Positions 26,495-35,473 of a DNA stretch of 64,000 nt are shown here, in pieces. Source of the stretch: Roseibium sediminicola. Its GTDB lineage: Bacteria; Pseudomonadota; Alphaproteobacteria; Rhizobiales; Stappiaceae. The notes beneath the pieces were generated by a model. It worked only from the letters and a program-made list of their open reading frames with translations, did no database searches and was not told the DNA's origin. The position numbers and the translations under genes are program-made. The stretch spans positions 124,001 through 188,000 of the forward strand of contig NZ_JALNMJ010000005.1 of assembly GCF_023156505.1 (NCBI RefSeq), given 5' to 3'. How positions within the stretch are numbered: the first letter of the stretch is position 1; every line of letters begins with the position of its first letter.

Positions 26495-27391
26495 TCAGTT
26501 GACGGCCGGCGTGTTGGCCATTTCGTTGCCGGACTGGGAATATTCGACCATCGAGCCGGCATAGAGCTTGGCGTCTTTCACACCGGCGAGTTCGGAGACC
26601 GCGAACCAGTGGCTGGCGGCCCAGTGACCGGTGTTGCAGAAGGAGACCGTCGGCTTGCCGTCCTCGACGCCGAGAGACGTCTTGAGCGCGTCCGCATCAA
26701 TAGCCGTCGACATCGCCGGGGAGCCGTCCTTGAAGAAGGCGGTATAGGCGTAGTTGATCGCGCTCGGCAGGGTGCCAGGGCGGGCGGCGGCTTCGTGCGC
26801 TTCCTTGCCGGTGTAGAACTCTGCCGGACGGGCATCCACGAGCAGGGCATTGGCTTCGCCTGCCACAACGGCGGCGATGTCGGCGGTGGTCGCCAGCCAG
26901 GTGGTGTCGAGGGTCAGGTCGAGTTCGCTCGGAAAGGCGGATTCCGTCGCCGTGCTCACCGGCAGGCCGGCCGCCTTCCAGGCGGAGAGACCGCCATTGA
27001 GGATCGAAAGGTCTTCAAAGCCAGTGGATTTGAGGGTCCAGTAAACGCGCGCGGCAGACCCGAAATCGGTATCGGTCTTGCCTTCTGACAGGATAACGAT
27101 CGGCACGTCCTGTTCCAGGCCGAGCTCTTCCAACTCGGCTTCCAGCTTCTCGATGTCGAAGAGGGCGCCCGGGTTCTGGTCCGGGCCGCGGAACATGCGA
27201 TAGGGGGCAAACAGTGCCCCTTCCGCATGACCGTCCTCGTAGCCGGCATTGCGAATGTCGAGCAGGATCGGCATCTCGCTGTCGAGCGCGGCGGCAAGCG
27301 TCTCCGCGTCCACCAGCGGACCGAACGTGTCGGCAGCGGCAGACGTGGCAAGGCCGGTTGCCAGGGCAATGGCGAGAGCGAAGCGTTTCAT
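26495..27391 (-). CDS. Periplasmic sulfurtransferase with tandem rhodanese domains
   Basis: Protein of 298 residues with a signal peptide (about 1-20, ALATGLATSAAA). Two rhodanese domains follow: the first about 25-150 (inactive-looking), the second about 170-285 with active cysteine Cys252 in VSFCNTGHWA. It would transfer sulfane sulfur from thiosulfate or mercaptopyruvate in the periplasm. The physiological acceptor is unknown. It has its own terminator and appears monocistronic. Confidence 0.88.
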   Translation of the reverse strand: MKRFALAIALATGLATSAAADTFGPLVDAETLAAALDSEMPILLDIRNAGYEDGHAEGALFAPYRMFRGPDQNPGALFDIEKLEAELEELGLEQDVPIVILSEGKTDTDFGSAARVYWTLKSTGFEDLSILNGGLSAWKAAGLPVSTATESAFPSELDLTLDTTWLATTADIAAVVAGEANALLVDARPAEFYTGKEAHEAAARPGTLPSAINYAYTAFFKDGSPAMSTAIDADALKTSLGVEDGKPTVSFCNTGHWAASHWFAVSELAGVKDAKLYAGSMVEYSQSGNEMANTPAVN

Positions 27392-27664
27392 CGTGTCGGT
27401 TTCCTGCTTGGACGATTGCTAAAAGAACGCAATCCGCCTGTCACGGTATTGAGCCGAATTCTAGTTTGTTCCCGCTGCGGCAACAGGGATGGCATTTCAA
27501 AGTTGGTGGGTGGTTTGACAAATTGATCCAAGCAACCGGCTGTTCTTGGCAATGGGATTGCGGCAGGGGAATTGAGCCCATTGTTGGACACCCGTGTCTT
27601 GCCGGAATATGGAGGTCATGGAATAAGTTGGTTATCTATATTTTGAGGTTTGTTTCAGGCGGAA

Positions 27665-28216
27665 ATGATGGGTGTCAATACGGGCAAAACAGTATGGAAT
27701 TATTTCGTTACCTGCTTGTGGGAAAAGCACTTCGACTCGAAAGGGCGGGCGAGCCGTCGTGAATTCTGGTCGTTCTTTTTGTGCGTGTCAGTTCTGATCC
27801 TACTGGTTCTGCTGATATGTTTTGTTGAGCTAGTTTCAGGCTATACTTGGAACGTTCGGGATGAACACGAACTTCCTATCATTTCTATGGTCCTAGGTGG
27901 TGTTGTGAGCATCGGGACTACATCTGCCTCGAAAAATGTTGCAATCCGGAGATTGCATGATTGGAACAAATCGTCGAAATACATGTTCCTTTGTTTACTT
28001 CCATATTTAGGTTTCCTTCTGCTGCCCCTCTTGCCACCACTTTTAGGAAGTGGAAATGTCATTGGTGTTCTGGTGTTTTTTGGAACGATTACCGTGTTAA
28101 GTTTTGCTGTTTTTGCGTTTCTAATGAGTGTTGCTCCGACAAAAGGCCCTAATAAATATGGCCCGCCGACTGATGATGAACAAAGTTCGTCCGGTCTGAT
28201 TGGCGTCTTCGAATAA
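27665..28216 (+). CDS. DUF805 membrane protein in low-GC segment
   Basis: Inner-membrane protein of about 183 residues. The DUF805 signature is the N-terminal CLWEKHFDSKGRASRREFWS, followed by about four hydrophobic helices and the motif AIRRLHDWNKSS between helices. Family function is unknown. ATG 27665 is preferred; a TTG at 27650 and an ATG at 27668 are alternatives. Two sampled 60-base lines are about 45-47% GC, well below neighbouring genes, and codon endings are A/T-rich, so recent acquisition is plausible. The 270 bases upstream are also AT-rich and show no other gene. Confidence 0.82.
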   Translation: MMGVNTGKTVWNYFVTCLWEKHFDSKGRASRREFWSFFLCVSVLILLVLLICFVELVSGYTWNVRDEHELPIISMVLGGVVSIGTTSASKNVAIRRLHDWNKSSKYMFLCLLPYLGFLLLPLLPPLLGSGNVIGVLVFFGTITVLSFAVFAFLMSVAPTKGPNKYGPPTDDEQSSSGLIGVFE

Positions 28217-28272
28217 ATTCTGAAATCCGAGATACTTGCTATCTTCTAAGGGCGCGGGTTTGGGAATCTTCC

Positions 28273-28304
28273 CAAAAGAAAAAGCCCGGGGCGCTGCCCC
28301 GGGC
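28273..28304 (-). terminator. Rho-independent terminator of typA
   Basis: On the minus strand a 9-base-pair stem (GCCCGGGGC with GCCCCGGGC) is followed by TTTTTCTTTT. It lies about 29 bases after the typA stop. Confidence 0.92.
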
Positions 28305-28332
28305 TTCTGTTCATTTCGGCAAGTCCTGAGAC

Positions 28333-30156
28333 TTACGCGCTTTCCTTGTTGGCCGCGCGTTCGGCGCGCTTGCGGGCATGCGGATCCAGTTCTGCCTTGC
28401 GAAGCCGGATGGAGCTCGGGGTCACTTCGACCAGCTCGTCGTCGGCAATGTAGGAGAGCGCGGCTTCCAGGGTCAGCTTCTTCGGCGTGGTCAGCTTGAC
28501 CGCGTCGTCCTTGCCGGCGGAGCGGATGTTGGTCAGCTGCTTGCCCTTCAGGACGTTGACTTCCAGGTCGTTGCCGCGGGTGTGCTCGCCGATGATCATG
28601 CCCGGATAGACCTTGGTGCCCGGGTCGATCATCATCGGACCGCGGTCTTCCAGGTTGAACAGGGCATAGGCAACGGCTTCGCCGGTGCCGTTGCTGAGGA
28701 GCACGCCGGTGTGGCGGCCCTGGATCGGGCCCTTGTAGGGCTCGTAGCCGTGGAACAGGCGGTTGAAGATTGCGGTGCCGCGCGTGTCGGACATCAGCTC
28801 GGCCTGGTAGCCGATCAGGCCGCGGGTCGGGGCATGGAAGACCAGCCGGGTGCGGTCGCCGCCAGAGGGTTTCATCTCCAGGAGATCGGCCTTGCGTTCC
28901 TGCAGTTTTTGAACGACCACGCCGGAATGTTCCTCATCGACGTCGATGATGACTTCCTCGATCGGCTCCAGACGGTTGCCGGCCTCGTCATACTGGAAGA
29001 CGACGCGCGGACGGCCGACGCCGAGCTCGAAGCCTTCACGGCGCATGTTTTCGATCAGGATCGCCAGCAGCAATTCGCCGCGGCCGGCGACGACAAAGGC
29101 GTCCGGCTCGTCGGTTTCTTCCACTTTCAGGGCAACGTTGCCCTCGGCTTCCTTCATCAGACGCTCGCGGATGACGCGGGACTGGACCTTGGAGCCTTCG
29201 GTGCCGGCAAGCGGGCTGTCATTGACGCGGAAGGTCATGGACAGGGTCGGCGGATCGATCGGCTGGGCCTGCAGCGGCTCGGTGATGGCCGGCGAGCACA
29301 GTGTGTCGGCAACGGTCGCCTTGGTCATGCCGGCAATCGCGACGATATCGCCGGATTCGCCTTTTTCAATCGGCTGACGTTCCAGGCCACGGAAGGCGAG
29401 GATCTTCGAGACACGGCCGTTTTCAACAACGGCACCGTCGCGGTTGAGGGCTTTCAGCGGCATGTTCGGCAGAGCAGTGCCGGAAACGACGCGGCCGGTC
29501 AGGATGCGGCCCAGGAACGGATCGGATTCAATGGTGGTTGCCAGCATCTTGAACTCGCCCGGTTCAGCTTGCGGCGGAGACACCTTGTCGACGACCATGT
29601 CGAACAGCGGATCCATGCCTGCCTGCGGTCCATCCGGCTCCAGCGCCATCCATTCCTGCTTGGCGGAACCGTAGAGCACCGGGAAGTCCAGCTGGTCTTC
29701 ATTGGCGTCCAGGGCGGCAAACAGATCGAAGACCTCGTCGAGCACTTCGTCGGCGCGCTGTTCCGGTTTGTCGATCTTGTTGATGGCGACGATCGGCTTG
29801 AGGCCGAGCTTCAGCGCCTTGCCAAGCACGAACTTGGTCTGCGGCATCGGGCCTTCGGCGGCGTCGACCAGCAGGATCACGCCATCTACCATGTGCAGGA
29901 TACGCTCGACCTCGCCGCCGAAATCGGCGTGGCCCGGGGTGTCGACGATGTTGATGCGGGTGTCTTTCCAGACCAGCGAGGTGACTTTCGCCAAGATGGT
30001 GATGCCGCGTTCACGTTCGATGTCATTGGAGTCCATCATGCGCTCTTCGGTGCGCTGATTGTCGCGGAACGCGCCGGACTGCTTCAAAAGAACGTCAATG
30101 AGGGTGGTTTTGCCATGGTCAACGTGTGCGATAATGGCAATATTACGAAGGTTCAT
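28333..30156 (-). CDS. typA: Translational GTPase TypA/BipA
   Basis: Ribosome-associated GTPase of 607 residues involved in 50S assembly and stress adaptation. The G1 motif AHVDHGKT is at 10-17. Also present are ERERGITILAK (switch), DTPGHADFGGEVER (G3) and NKIDKPEQR (G4). An EF-G-like C-terminal half follows (ANKESA end). ATG 30156 gives the family N-terminus MNLRNIAIIAHVDHG; an upstream in-frame start would add 15 atypical residues. Confidence 0.97.
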   Translation of the reverse strand: MNLRNIAIIAHVDHGKTTLIDVLLKQSGAFRDNQRTEERMMDSNDIERERGITILAKVTSLVWKDTRINIVDTPGHADFGGEVERILHMVDGVILLVDAAEGPMPQTKFVLGKALKLGLKPIVAINKIDKPEQRADEVLDEVFDLFAALDANEDQLDFPVLYGSAKQEWMALEPDGPQAGMDPLFDMVVDKVSPPQAEPGEFKMLATTIESDPFLGRILTGRVVSGTALPNMPLKALNRDGAVVENGRVSKILAFRGLERQPIEKGESGDIVAIAGMTKATVADTLCSPAITEPLQAQPIDPPTLSMTFRVNDSPLAGTEGSKVQSRVIRERLMKEAEGNVALKVEETDEPDAFVVAGRGELLLAILIENMRREGFELGVGRPRVVFQYDEAGNRLEPIEEVIIDVDEEHSGVVVQKLQERKADLLEMKPSGGDRTRLVFHAPTRGLIGYQAELMSDTRGTAIFNRLFHGYEPYKGPIQGRHTGVLLSNGTGEAVAYALFNLEDRGPMMIDPGTKVYPGMIIGEHTRGNDLEVNVLKGKQLTNIRSAGKDDAVKLTTPKKLTLEAALSYIADDELVEVTPSSIRLRKAELDPHARKRAERAANKESA

Positions 30157-30330
30157 GAGTGGCTCCAAAAGACAGAACGGGCCCTTTTCGGACCCGGACA
30201 TGTCTGGATGTTGATTGGCTCAGGATCGGCAGCCCTGCCGATTTTGGCGCCTTTATACGTGGCGCGGGGGAATTGTGCAATGCAGTGTCACTTCAGCGGA
30301 TTGACAGCGCATCCAGGCTTCACATATTCG

Positions 30331-30343
30331 TAAGGTAACCTTA
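30331..30343. promoter_or_regulatory. Possible MarR operator
   Basis: TAAGGT-A-ACCTTA, a perfect 6+1+6 palindrome 17 bases before the MarR-family start codon. Autoregulatory binding is inferred from position and symmetry only. Confidence 0.5.
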
Positions 30344-30360
30344 TTAAAAAAGGGGCGGTG

Positions 30361-30822
30361 ATGGGCCTACCTTCTCCGAATGTCGGCGTGACAATGCTGG
30401 TCGTGGATCTGGCACGGTTGCTCCGGCGGCGCTTCGATGCGGAACTGGCCAGGGTCGACACGGGCCTGACCGCCGGCGAGGCGCGCACGCTGTTTTATGT
30501 CTGGCGCAACCCCGGCGAACGCCAAGCCATGCTGGCCGACCGGATGTATGTCGAGCCGATGACCCTAGTGGGTTACCTGGACACGCTGGAAAAGGCCGGT
30601 CTGATCCGGCGCTGCCCGGACCCGAACGACAAGCGCGCCAAGCTGATCGAGCTTTTGCCCGATGCCAATCCCCTGCTGGAGCGGATCGGTGAAGCCCTTC
30701 AGAAGGTGCGCTCCAAGGCCCTCGAGGAGGTCGCGCCCGAGGACCGGAAGACACTGGAAGCCCTTTTACAGACCATGAAGGACAGCCTGCTGCAGGAGGC
30801 GTCCAGGGAAAAACAGAAATGA
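30361..30822 (+). CDS. MarR-family transcriptional regulator
   Basis: Winged-helix regulator of about 153 residues. Family features are EARTLFYVWRNPGERQAMLA, leading into the recognition helix with MYVEPMTLVGYLDTLEKAGL, and the wing IRRCPDPNDKRAKLIEL. It overlaps the downstream MFS efflux gene by 4 bases, so it probably controls that pump. A palindrome sits just upstream. ATG 30361 follows GTG 30358; either could initiate. Confidence 0.9.
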   Translation: MGLPSPNVGVTMLVVDLARLLRRRFDAELARVDTGLTAGEARTLFYVWRNPGERQAMLADRMYVEPMTLVGYLDTLEKAGLIRRCPDPNDKRAKLIELLPDANPLLERIGEALQKVRSKALEEVAPEDRKTLEALLQTMKDSLLQEASREKQK

Positions 30823-32030
30823 CCGCCGACAGCTCGATCATGAGCGCAAGACGCACATCGCTTCTGGGGGCCGGGCTTGTTGCCATCGGCCCCATTTCGA
30901 TGGCGCTCTATACACCGGCCATGCCGGCCCTGGTGGAAGCGTTTGGGACGAGCGACAGCGCAGTCAAGCTGACCCTGACGGCCTATTTCGCAGGGTTCGC
31001 GGTCACGCAGCTGATTTGCGGTCCGCTGACGGACGCCTTCGGCCGGAAGCCGGTGACCCTCGCCTTCCTGACGCTCTATCTCGTTTCCAGTATTCTTGCG
31101 ACCTTTGCGCCGACGGTGGAATTCATGGTGTTCGCCCGGGCACTTCAGGGGATCGGCGCGGCGGTCGGCATCGCTGTCGCCCGGGCCATCGTCCGGGACC
31201 AGTTCACCGGACAGGAGTCGGCGCGGATCATGAACACCGTCGCCATGATGCTGGCGCTCGGGCCGGCGGTGTCTCCGACCATCGGCGGCTTCGTGCTGGA
31301 GCTGTTTGGCTGGCAGGAAGTGTTCTGGTGCATGGTCATTTACGGCGGCCTTCTGATGGTCGCGGTTGCCTTTTTCCAGGTGGAAACCAATCCGAGCCCG
31401 GGAACCCATCATCTGAAGCCGGCGCAGCTGGCGCGCAACTACACGACGCTGCTCAAGGATCCGCGCTTTCTTGGGCCCAGCCTGCTGATCGGCTTCGGCC
31501 TTGGCAATCTCTATGCTCTGGCCACCGTCCTGCCGTTTGTCCTGATCTACGAGGTCGGCCTGTCGCCGTCCGAATTCGGCCTGACCATGATCATCCAGTC
31601 CGGTTCGTTCATTTCCGGCACCGTCTTGACCGGTCGGTTGTTGAGACGGTTTGAGGCCCGCCGGCTGGTGCCCTATGGCATGGCAATCTGGGTGGTTGCC
31701 TCGGCGCTGATGTGCCTGCTGACGCTGACCCAGCAGCCGACTATCCTGACAGTGATGGGGCCGGTGGCGCTGTTCGTGTTCGGGCTCGCCCTGGTGCTGC
31801 CCGCGAGCTTCACGGAATCAATGGCGCCGTTTCCGCACATTGCCGGGGCGGCGTCTTCCATGGTCGGGTTTCTGCAGTTCGGCGGCGGTATTGTCGCCAG
31901 CCTGATCATCGCGGCTCTGCACGACCCGGTCCTGGGTCTGGCGGTGGTGCTGCCGGCCATGCCGATTGCCGGTATAGTCCTCAATCAGATCTGCAAGAGC
32001 CAGGCGCTGCACATGGCAGCTGCCGAGTAG
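30819..32030 (+). CDS. Bcr/CflA-type multidrug efflux MFS transporter
   Basis: Proton-driven drug exporter of the DHA1 subfamily, 403 residues with about 12 transmembrane helices. Indicators are AMPALVEAFGTSDSAVKLTL (Bcr-type N-terminus), CGPLTDAFGRKPV (motif A), and GIGAAVGIAVARAIVRDQFT (motif similar to Bcr). It is translationally coupled to the MarR-type regulator (ATGA overlap). The substrate is not predictable. Confidence 0.9.
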   Translation: MTADSSIMSARRTSLLGAGLVAIGPISMALYTPAMPALVEAFGTSDSAVKLTLTAYFAGFAVTQLICGPLTDAFGRKPVTLAFLTLYLVSSILATFAPTVEFMVFARALQGIGAAVGIAVARAIVRDQFTGQESARIMNTVAMMLALGPAVSPTIGGFVLELFGWQEVFWCMVIYGGLLMVAVAFFQVETNPSPGTHHLKPAQLARNYTTLLKDPRFLGPSLLIGFGLGNLYALATVLPFVLIYEVGLSPSEFGLTMIIQSGSFISGTVLTGRLLRRFEARRLVPYGMAIWVVASALMCLLTLTQQPTILTVMGPVALFVFGLALVLPASFTESMAPFPHIAGAASSMVGFLQFGGGIVASLIIAALHDPVLGLAVVLPAMPIAGIVLNQICKSQALHMAAAE

Positions 32031-32049
32031 CCGAGAAACAAGCCCCTTC

Positions 32050-32181
32050 ATCGTCATCCCTGACGCAGCGAAGCGAAGATCCGGGACCGGAGAGCCACGG
32101 GCCAGATGGTGTTAGCGCCTTGCTGGCGGCGCTTGTGCCTCCCCGGTCCCGGCTCGCGCTGCGCTTGGCCGGGAAGACGAA
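32050..32181. repeat. Long inverted repeat, family B copy 4
   Basis: The left arm has TCGTCATCCCTGACGCAGCG and GATCCGGGACCGGAGAG. The right arm has CTCCCCGGTCCCGGCTC and CTTGGCCGGGAAGACGA. It lies between convergent genes ending at 32030 and 32242. Confidence 0.85.
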
Positions 32182-32203
32182 GGTGGGGTGTTTCGAGAAA
32201 CAA

Positions 32204-32225
32204 GCGGGCCGGTTTCCCGGCCCGC
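32204..32225 (-). terminator. Stem-loop after PhoD gene
   Basis: GCGGGCCGG-TTTC-CCGGCCCGC forms a 9-base-pair stem 16 bases after the phoD-like stop. On the minus strand it is followed by TTGTTTC. Confidence 0.7.
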
Positions 32226-32241
32226 CATTGCACGTGGTCTG

Positions 32242-33816
32242 TTACCCCCGGCGTACCGGATCCAGCGTGACCTTGTGCAGCTCCTGGTCGTCGCGGTCCA
32301 TCAGGCGCACTGTCAGCTGTTCGGACTGGCCGTCAATGTCGACCAGGCCGAAGAACTGCAGGCCCATGGACGGCGGCAGGTTGGCGCCCTGCTCGGCGGT
32401 CGGGGCCTTCACGTATTTCACTTCGGGGCCGAAGGTCCTATCGAGATCGTTCGGACCGAAGGTGCCGGCATGGATCGGGCCGGAAACGAATTCCCAGAAC
32501 GGCTTGAAGTCCTGGAACTGGGCCTTGTCCGGATTGTAGTAGTGCGCGGCGGTGTAGTGCACATCGGCGGTCAGCCAGACAATGTTGTCGATGTCCGCGG
32601 TCTTGATGAAGCGCAGCAGATCGGCGAATTCCAGTTCGCGGCCCTTCGGCGCGCCATGATCGCCATTGGCAATAGCCTCGGCGCCTGCCTGCTCTTTCCA
32701 GTTGTCCCAGACGATCAGGCCGATCGGCATGTCGCAGGCGATCACCTTCCAGGTGGCGTCGGAGTTCAGGAGCTCACGTTTCAGCCAGGCCAGCTGTTCC
32801 GCGCCGAGGATGCGGGCATCCGGCGTTAGGGTCTCTTCCATGGAAGCGCCGTTCGGGCCGCGATAGGAACGCAGGTCCAGGAAGAACACGTCCAGCAGCG
32901 GACCATAGGAGATCTTGCGGTAGACACGGCCTGGTTCTGACGGTGTGTAGCGGATCGGTGTCAGTTCGTGGAAGGCGCGGCCTGCGCGGGCCGCGAGCAG
33001 GTGGATGTTCTTTTCCGAATAACGGTCGTCGGAAACGAGATCCTTGGCGGATGACCAGTTGTTGACGACTTCATGATCGTCCCATTGGAAGAAGGTCGGC
33101 ACTTCCGCGTTGAAGGCACGCAGATTTTCGTCCAGCAGGTTGTATTTCCACTGGCCGCGATATTCGTCCAGCGTCTCGGCAACCTTGGATTTTTCTTCCG
33201 TGAGAATGTTTTTCCAGATCGTGCCGTCCTTCAGTTCGACGCTCTCCTTCATAGGACCGTCGGCATAGATGGTGTCACCGGAATGGATGAAAAAATCCGG
33301 CTGGTGTTTGGCCATGGTGGCATAGGTCTTCATGCCACCCCGGTCGGTGTCGATGCCCCAGCCCTGGCCGGCGGTGTCGCCGGACCAGGCGAAGCGGACG
33401 TCGCGGCGCGAGGACGGCGCGGTGCGGAAACGGCCGGTCATCGGCTCGGAGATGGCGTTGACGTCGTTCAGATCGGCAAAGGCAACCCGGTAGAAGATTT
33501 CCTGGTCGGACGGCAGGTTTTCCAACAGGCGCTTGGCGGCGAAATCGCTCTCCGGCAGGGCATCGATCGGCGCCAGGCGGCGCGGCGTTTCAAACGAGCC
33601 GGTGGTATCGACCTCGACCAGCATTTTGGCCGGCCGGTCGGTGCGCGCCCAGATCATGCCGGACTGGGCGTCAACATCGCCCGACTGCAGGCCATGGGTG
33701 ATTTCAGGGCGCGATGCGGCGCGGGAAATACCCGGCATTGCAAGCGGGGACGTGAGGGCGAGGCCAGTGGCCACCGACGATTTCAGAAAATTGCGGCGTG
33801 ATACACGTGAAGACAT
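32242..33816 (-). CDS. PhoD-family alkaline phosphatase, Tat-exported
   Basis: Calcium/iron-type alkaline phosphatase or phosphodiesterase of about 524 residues. The N-terminus has a twin-arginine signal (SRRNFLKSS followed by a hydrophobic run to ISRAA). Metal-site motifs are FAWSGDTAGQ, FFIHSGDTIYADGP, WDDHEVVNNW and WLTADVHYTAAHYY. ATG 33816 places the Tat motif near the start; an earlier in-frame codon at 33861 is less likely. It would release phosphate from organophosphates outside the cytoplasm, usually under phosphate limitation. No Pho box was identified. Confidence 0.92.
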   Translation of the reverse strand: MSSRVSRRNFLKSSVATGLALTSPLAMPGISRAASRPEITHGLQSGDVDAQSGMIWARTDRPAKMLVEVDTTGSFETPRRLAPIDALPESDFAAKRLLENLPSDQEIFYRVAFADLNDVNAISEPMTGRFRTAPSSRRDVRFAWSGDTAGQGWGIDTDRGGMKTYATMAKHQPDFFIHSGDTIYADGPMKESVELKDGTIWKNILTEEKSKVAETLDEYRGQWKYNLLDENLRAFNAEVPTFFQWDDHEVVNNWSSAKDLVSDDRYSEKNIHLLAARAGRAFHELTPIRYTPSEPGRVYRKISYGPLLDVFFLDLRSYRGPNGASMEETLTPDARILGAEQLAWLKRELLNSDATWKVIACDMPIGLIVWDNWKEQAGAEAIANGDHGAPKGRELEFADLLRFIKTADIDNIVWLTADVHYTAAHYYNPDKAQFQDFKPFWEFVSGPIHAGTFGPNDLDRTFGPEVKYVKAPTAEQGANLPPSMGLQFFGLVDIDGQSEQLTVRLMDRDDQELHKVTLDPVRRG

Positions 33817-34006
33817 TTTGAAAACTCCTGGCTGGGACCCGCAGGCGCGGGTCCTTGGCAAAAGACACAGGTGCGGTCATCCCGTGACATTGGAATGTCG
33901 GTTCCAAGACCGTTGTCCGAAATTTTCATGACGGTGCCGCTTGTGCGCCTTGACCCGCCGGGTCCGACACGCCAAACCGTGGATGTACCGTCAGAAGGAC
34001 GCTTTC

Positions 34007-34840
34007 ATGCCGACCCAAACATCCTATGACCTGCCGCGCTTCGATCGCACCAACGAGCGCCCGCATGTGATGGGCATTCTCAATGTCACACCGGATTCCT
34101 TTTCCGACGGCGGCAAACATGCGGTGGCTGAAACGGCCCTTGCGCACGCGCGGCAGATGATAGCCGAAGGCGCCGATATTCTCGATGTCGGCGGCGAAAG
34201 CACACGCCCCGGATCCGAACCGGTGCCACTGGACGTGGAATGGGCGCGGCTGGAACCGATCCTGGACGAGGTGATCGCCATGGGCACACCCGTTTCCATC
34301 GACACCTACAAGGCGGAGATTGCCCGTCGGGCCTGCGCCGCGGGAGCGGTGATCGTCAACGATGTCTGGGGCCTGCAGAAGGACCCGGCCATGGCCGATT
34401 GTGTCGCCGAGGCCGGCGTTCACGTGGTGATGATGCACAATCGGACCGGGGTCGATCCTGAGATCGACATCCTGGCCGATATCGACCGTTTCTTTGAGGC
34501 CTCCATGAAGCTTGCCGACAGGGCCGGCATTGCGAAAGACAAGCAGATTCTCGATCCGGGGTTCGGCTTCGGCAAGACCATTGATCAGAATTTCCGGATT
34601 CTGAACCGGTTCGACACGTTGGCCAAGCACGGTCTGCCGCTCTTGGCGGGTGCATCGCGCAAACGCATGATCGGCGCGGTCCTCAACGCGGAAATGGAAG
34701 ACCGTCTTTTTGGCTCCATGGCGGTACATCTGACCGCCATGCTGAAGGGCGCGGCGATCGTTCGGGCCCATGACGTACGTCCGCATGTGCATTGCGCGCG
34801 TATGCTGGAGGCAACCCGGCTGGAACGGAACCCGACCTGA
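34007..34840 (+). CDS. folP: Dihydropteroate synthase
   Basis: Condenses 6-hydroxymethyl-dihydropterin pyrophosphate with p-aminobenzoate; it is the sulfonamide target. It has 277 residues with signatures NVTPDSFSDGG at 26-36 and DVGGESTRPGSEPV near 60, then SIDTYKAEIARRA and LDPGFGFGKT. ATG 34007 has AGAAGGA upstream. The stop codon abuts the folK start with no intervening folB. Confidence 0.96.
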   Translation: MPTQTSYDLPRFDRTNERPHVMGILNVTPDSFSDGGKHAVAETALAHARQMIAEGADILDVGGESTRPGSEPVPLDVEWARLEPILDEVIAMGTPVSIDTYKAEIARRACAAGAVIVNDVWGLQKDPAMADCVAEAGVHVVMMHNRTGVDPEIDILADIDRFFEASMKLADRAGIAKDKQILDPGFGFGKTIDQNFRILNRFDTLAKHGLPLLAGASRKRMIGAVLNAEMEDRLFGSMAVHLTAMLKGAAIVRAHDVRPHVHCARMLEATRLERNPT

Positions 34841-35374
34841 ATGACCACTTCATCGACTGTGCCACAAGCACCGACACGCAGCGCGCCCACCCGGTGCGCC
34901 CTGGGGCTCGGCTCCAATCTTGGCGATCCGGAGGCGAACCTTGACGCTGCGGTTGCCAGGCTGGAGGAGACGGCAGGGATCACGCTGGTCGCGCGCTCGT
35001 CCAACTACCGCACGCCGCCCTGGGGGCCGGTGGAGCAGGACGATTTCATCAATATCTGCGTGGTTATCGACACCACCTTGAGCCCGCGAGAGCTGTTGCG
35101 GCGCTGCCTTGAAATCGAGAACGAGCTCGGCCGGGTGCGCGAGGTGCGCTGGGGTCCAAGGGTGATCGATGTCGATGTGCTGATCTGCGGCATGGCGACG
35201 ATTGCCGAGCCGGATCTGGAAATTCCGCATCCGCGCATGGGCGAACGGGCCTTTGTCCTGATCCCCCTGGCCGAGATCTGGCCGGACGCGCCCCTGGCAG
35301 ATGGCCGCACGGCCGCCGAGGCGCTTGAGACTTGTCCGGATCAGGACGGCGTGGTGCGTTTGTCGGACGAGTGA
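34841..35374 (+). CDS. folK: 2-amino-4-hydroxy-6-hydroxymethyldihydropteridine diphosphokinase
   Basis: Pyrophosphorylates the pterin that FolP then joins to p-aminobenzoate. It has 177 residues. Motifs are LGLGSNLGDPEANLD (about 21-35), PPWGPVEQDDFIN, and RWGPRVIDVDVLI (the ATP/metal site with two Asp). IPHPRMGERAFVLIPLAEIW is the classic HPPK C-terminal block. It starts directly after the folP stop, so the pair is one transcript. Confidence 0.95.
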   Translation: MTTSSTVPQAPTRSAPTRCALGLGSNLGDPEANLDAAVARLEETAGITLVARSSNYRTPPWGPVEQDDFINICVVIDTTLSPRELLRRCLEIENELGRVREVRWGPRVIDVDVLICGMATIAEPDLEIPHPRMGERAFVLIPLAEIWPDAPLADGRTAAEALETCPDQDGVVRLSDE

Positions 35375-35473
35375 CCGACCTCTTTGGAAGTCGAGTGTTT
35401 CGCAAGCGCGATGTATTCGGATTCCTTTAGGGAGCTTTCATCCTAACTTAAGAGTTACCGGTAAAAATCCGAT

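Noticed and set aside
28378..30333. Plus-strand open frame of about 650 codons opposite typA
   Set aside because: Antisense shadow of a highly conserved GTPase gene; no ribosome site or recognisable domain.
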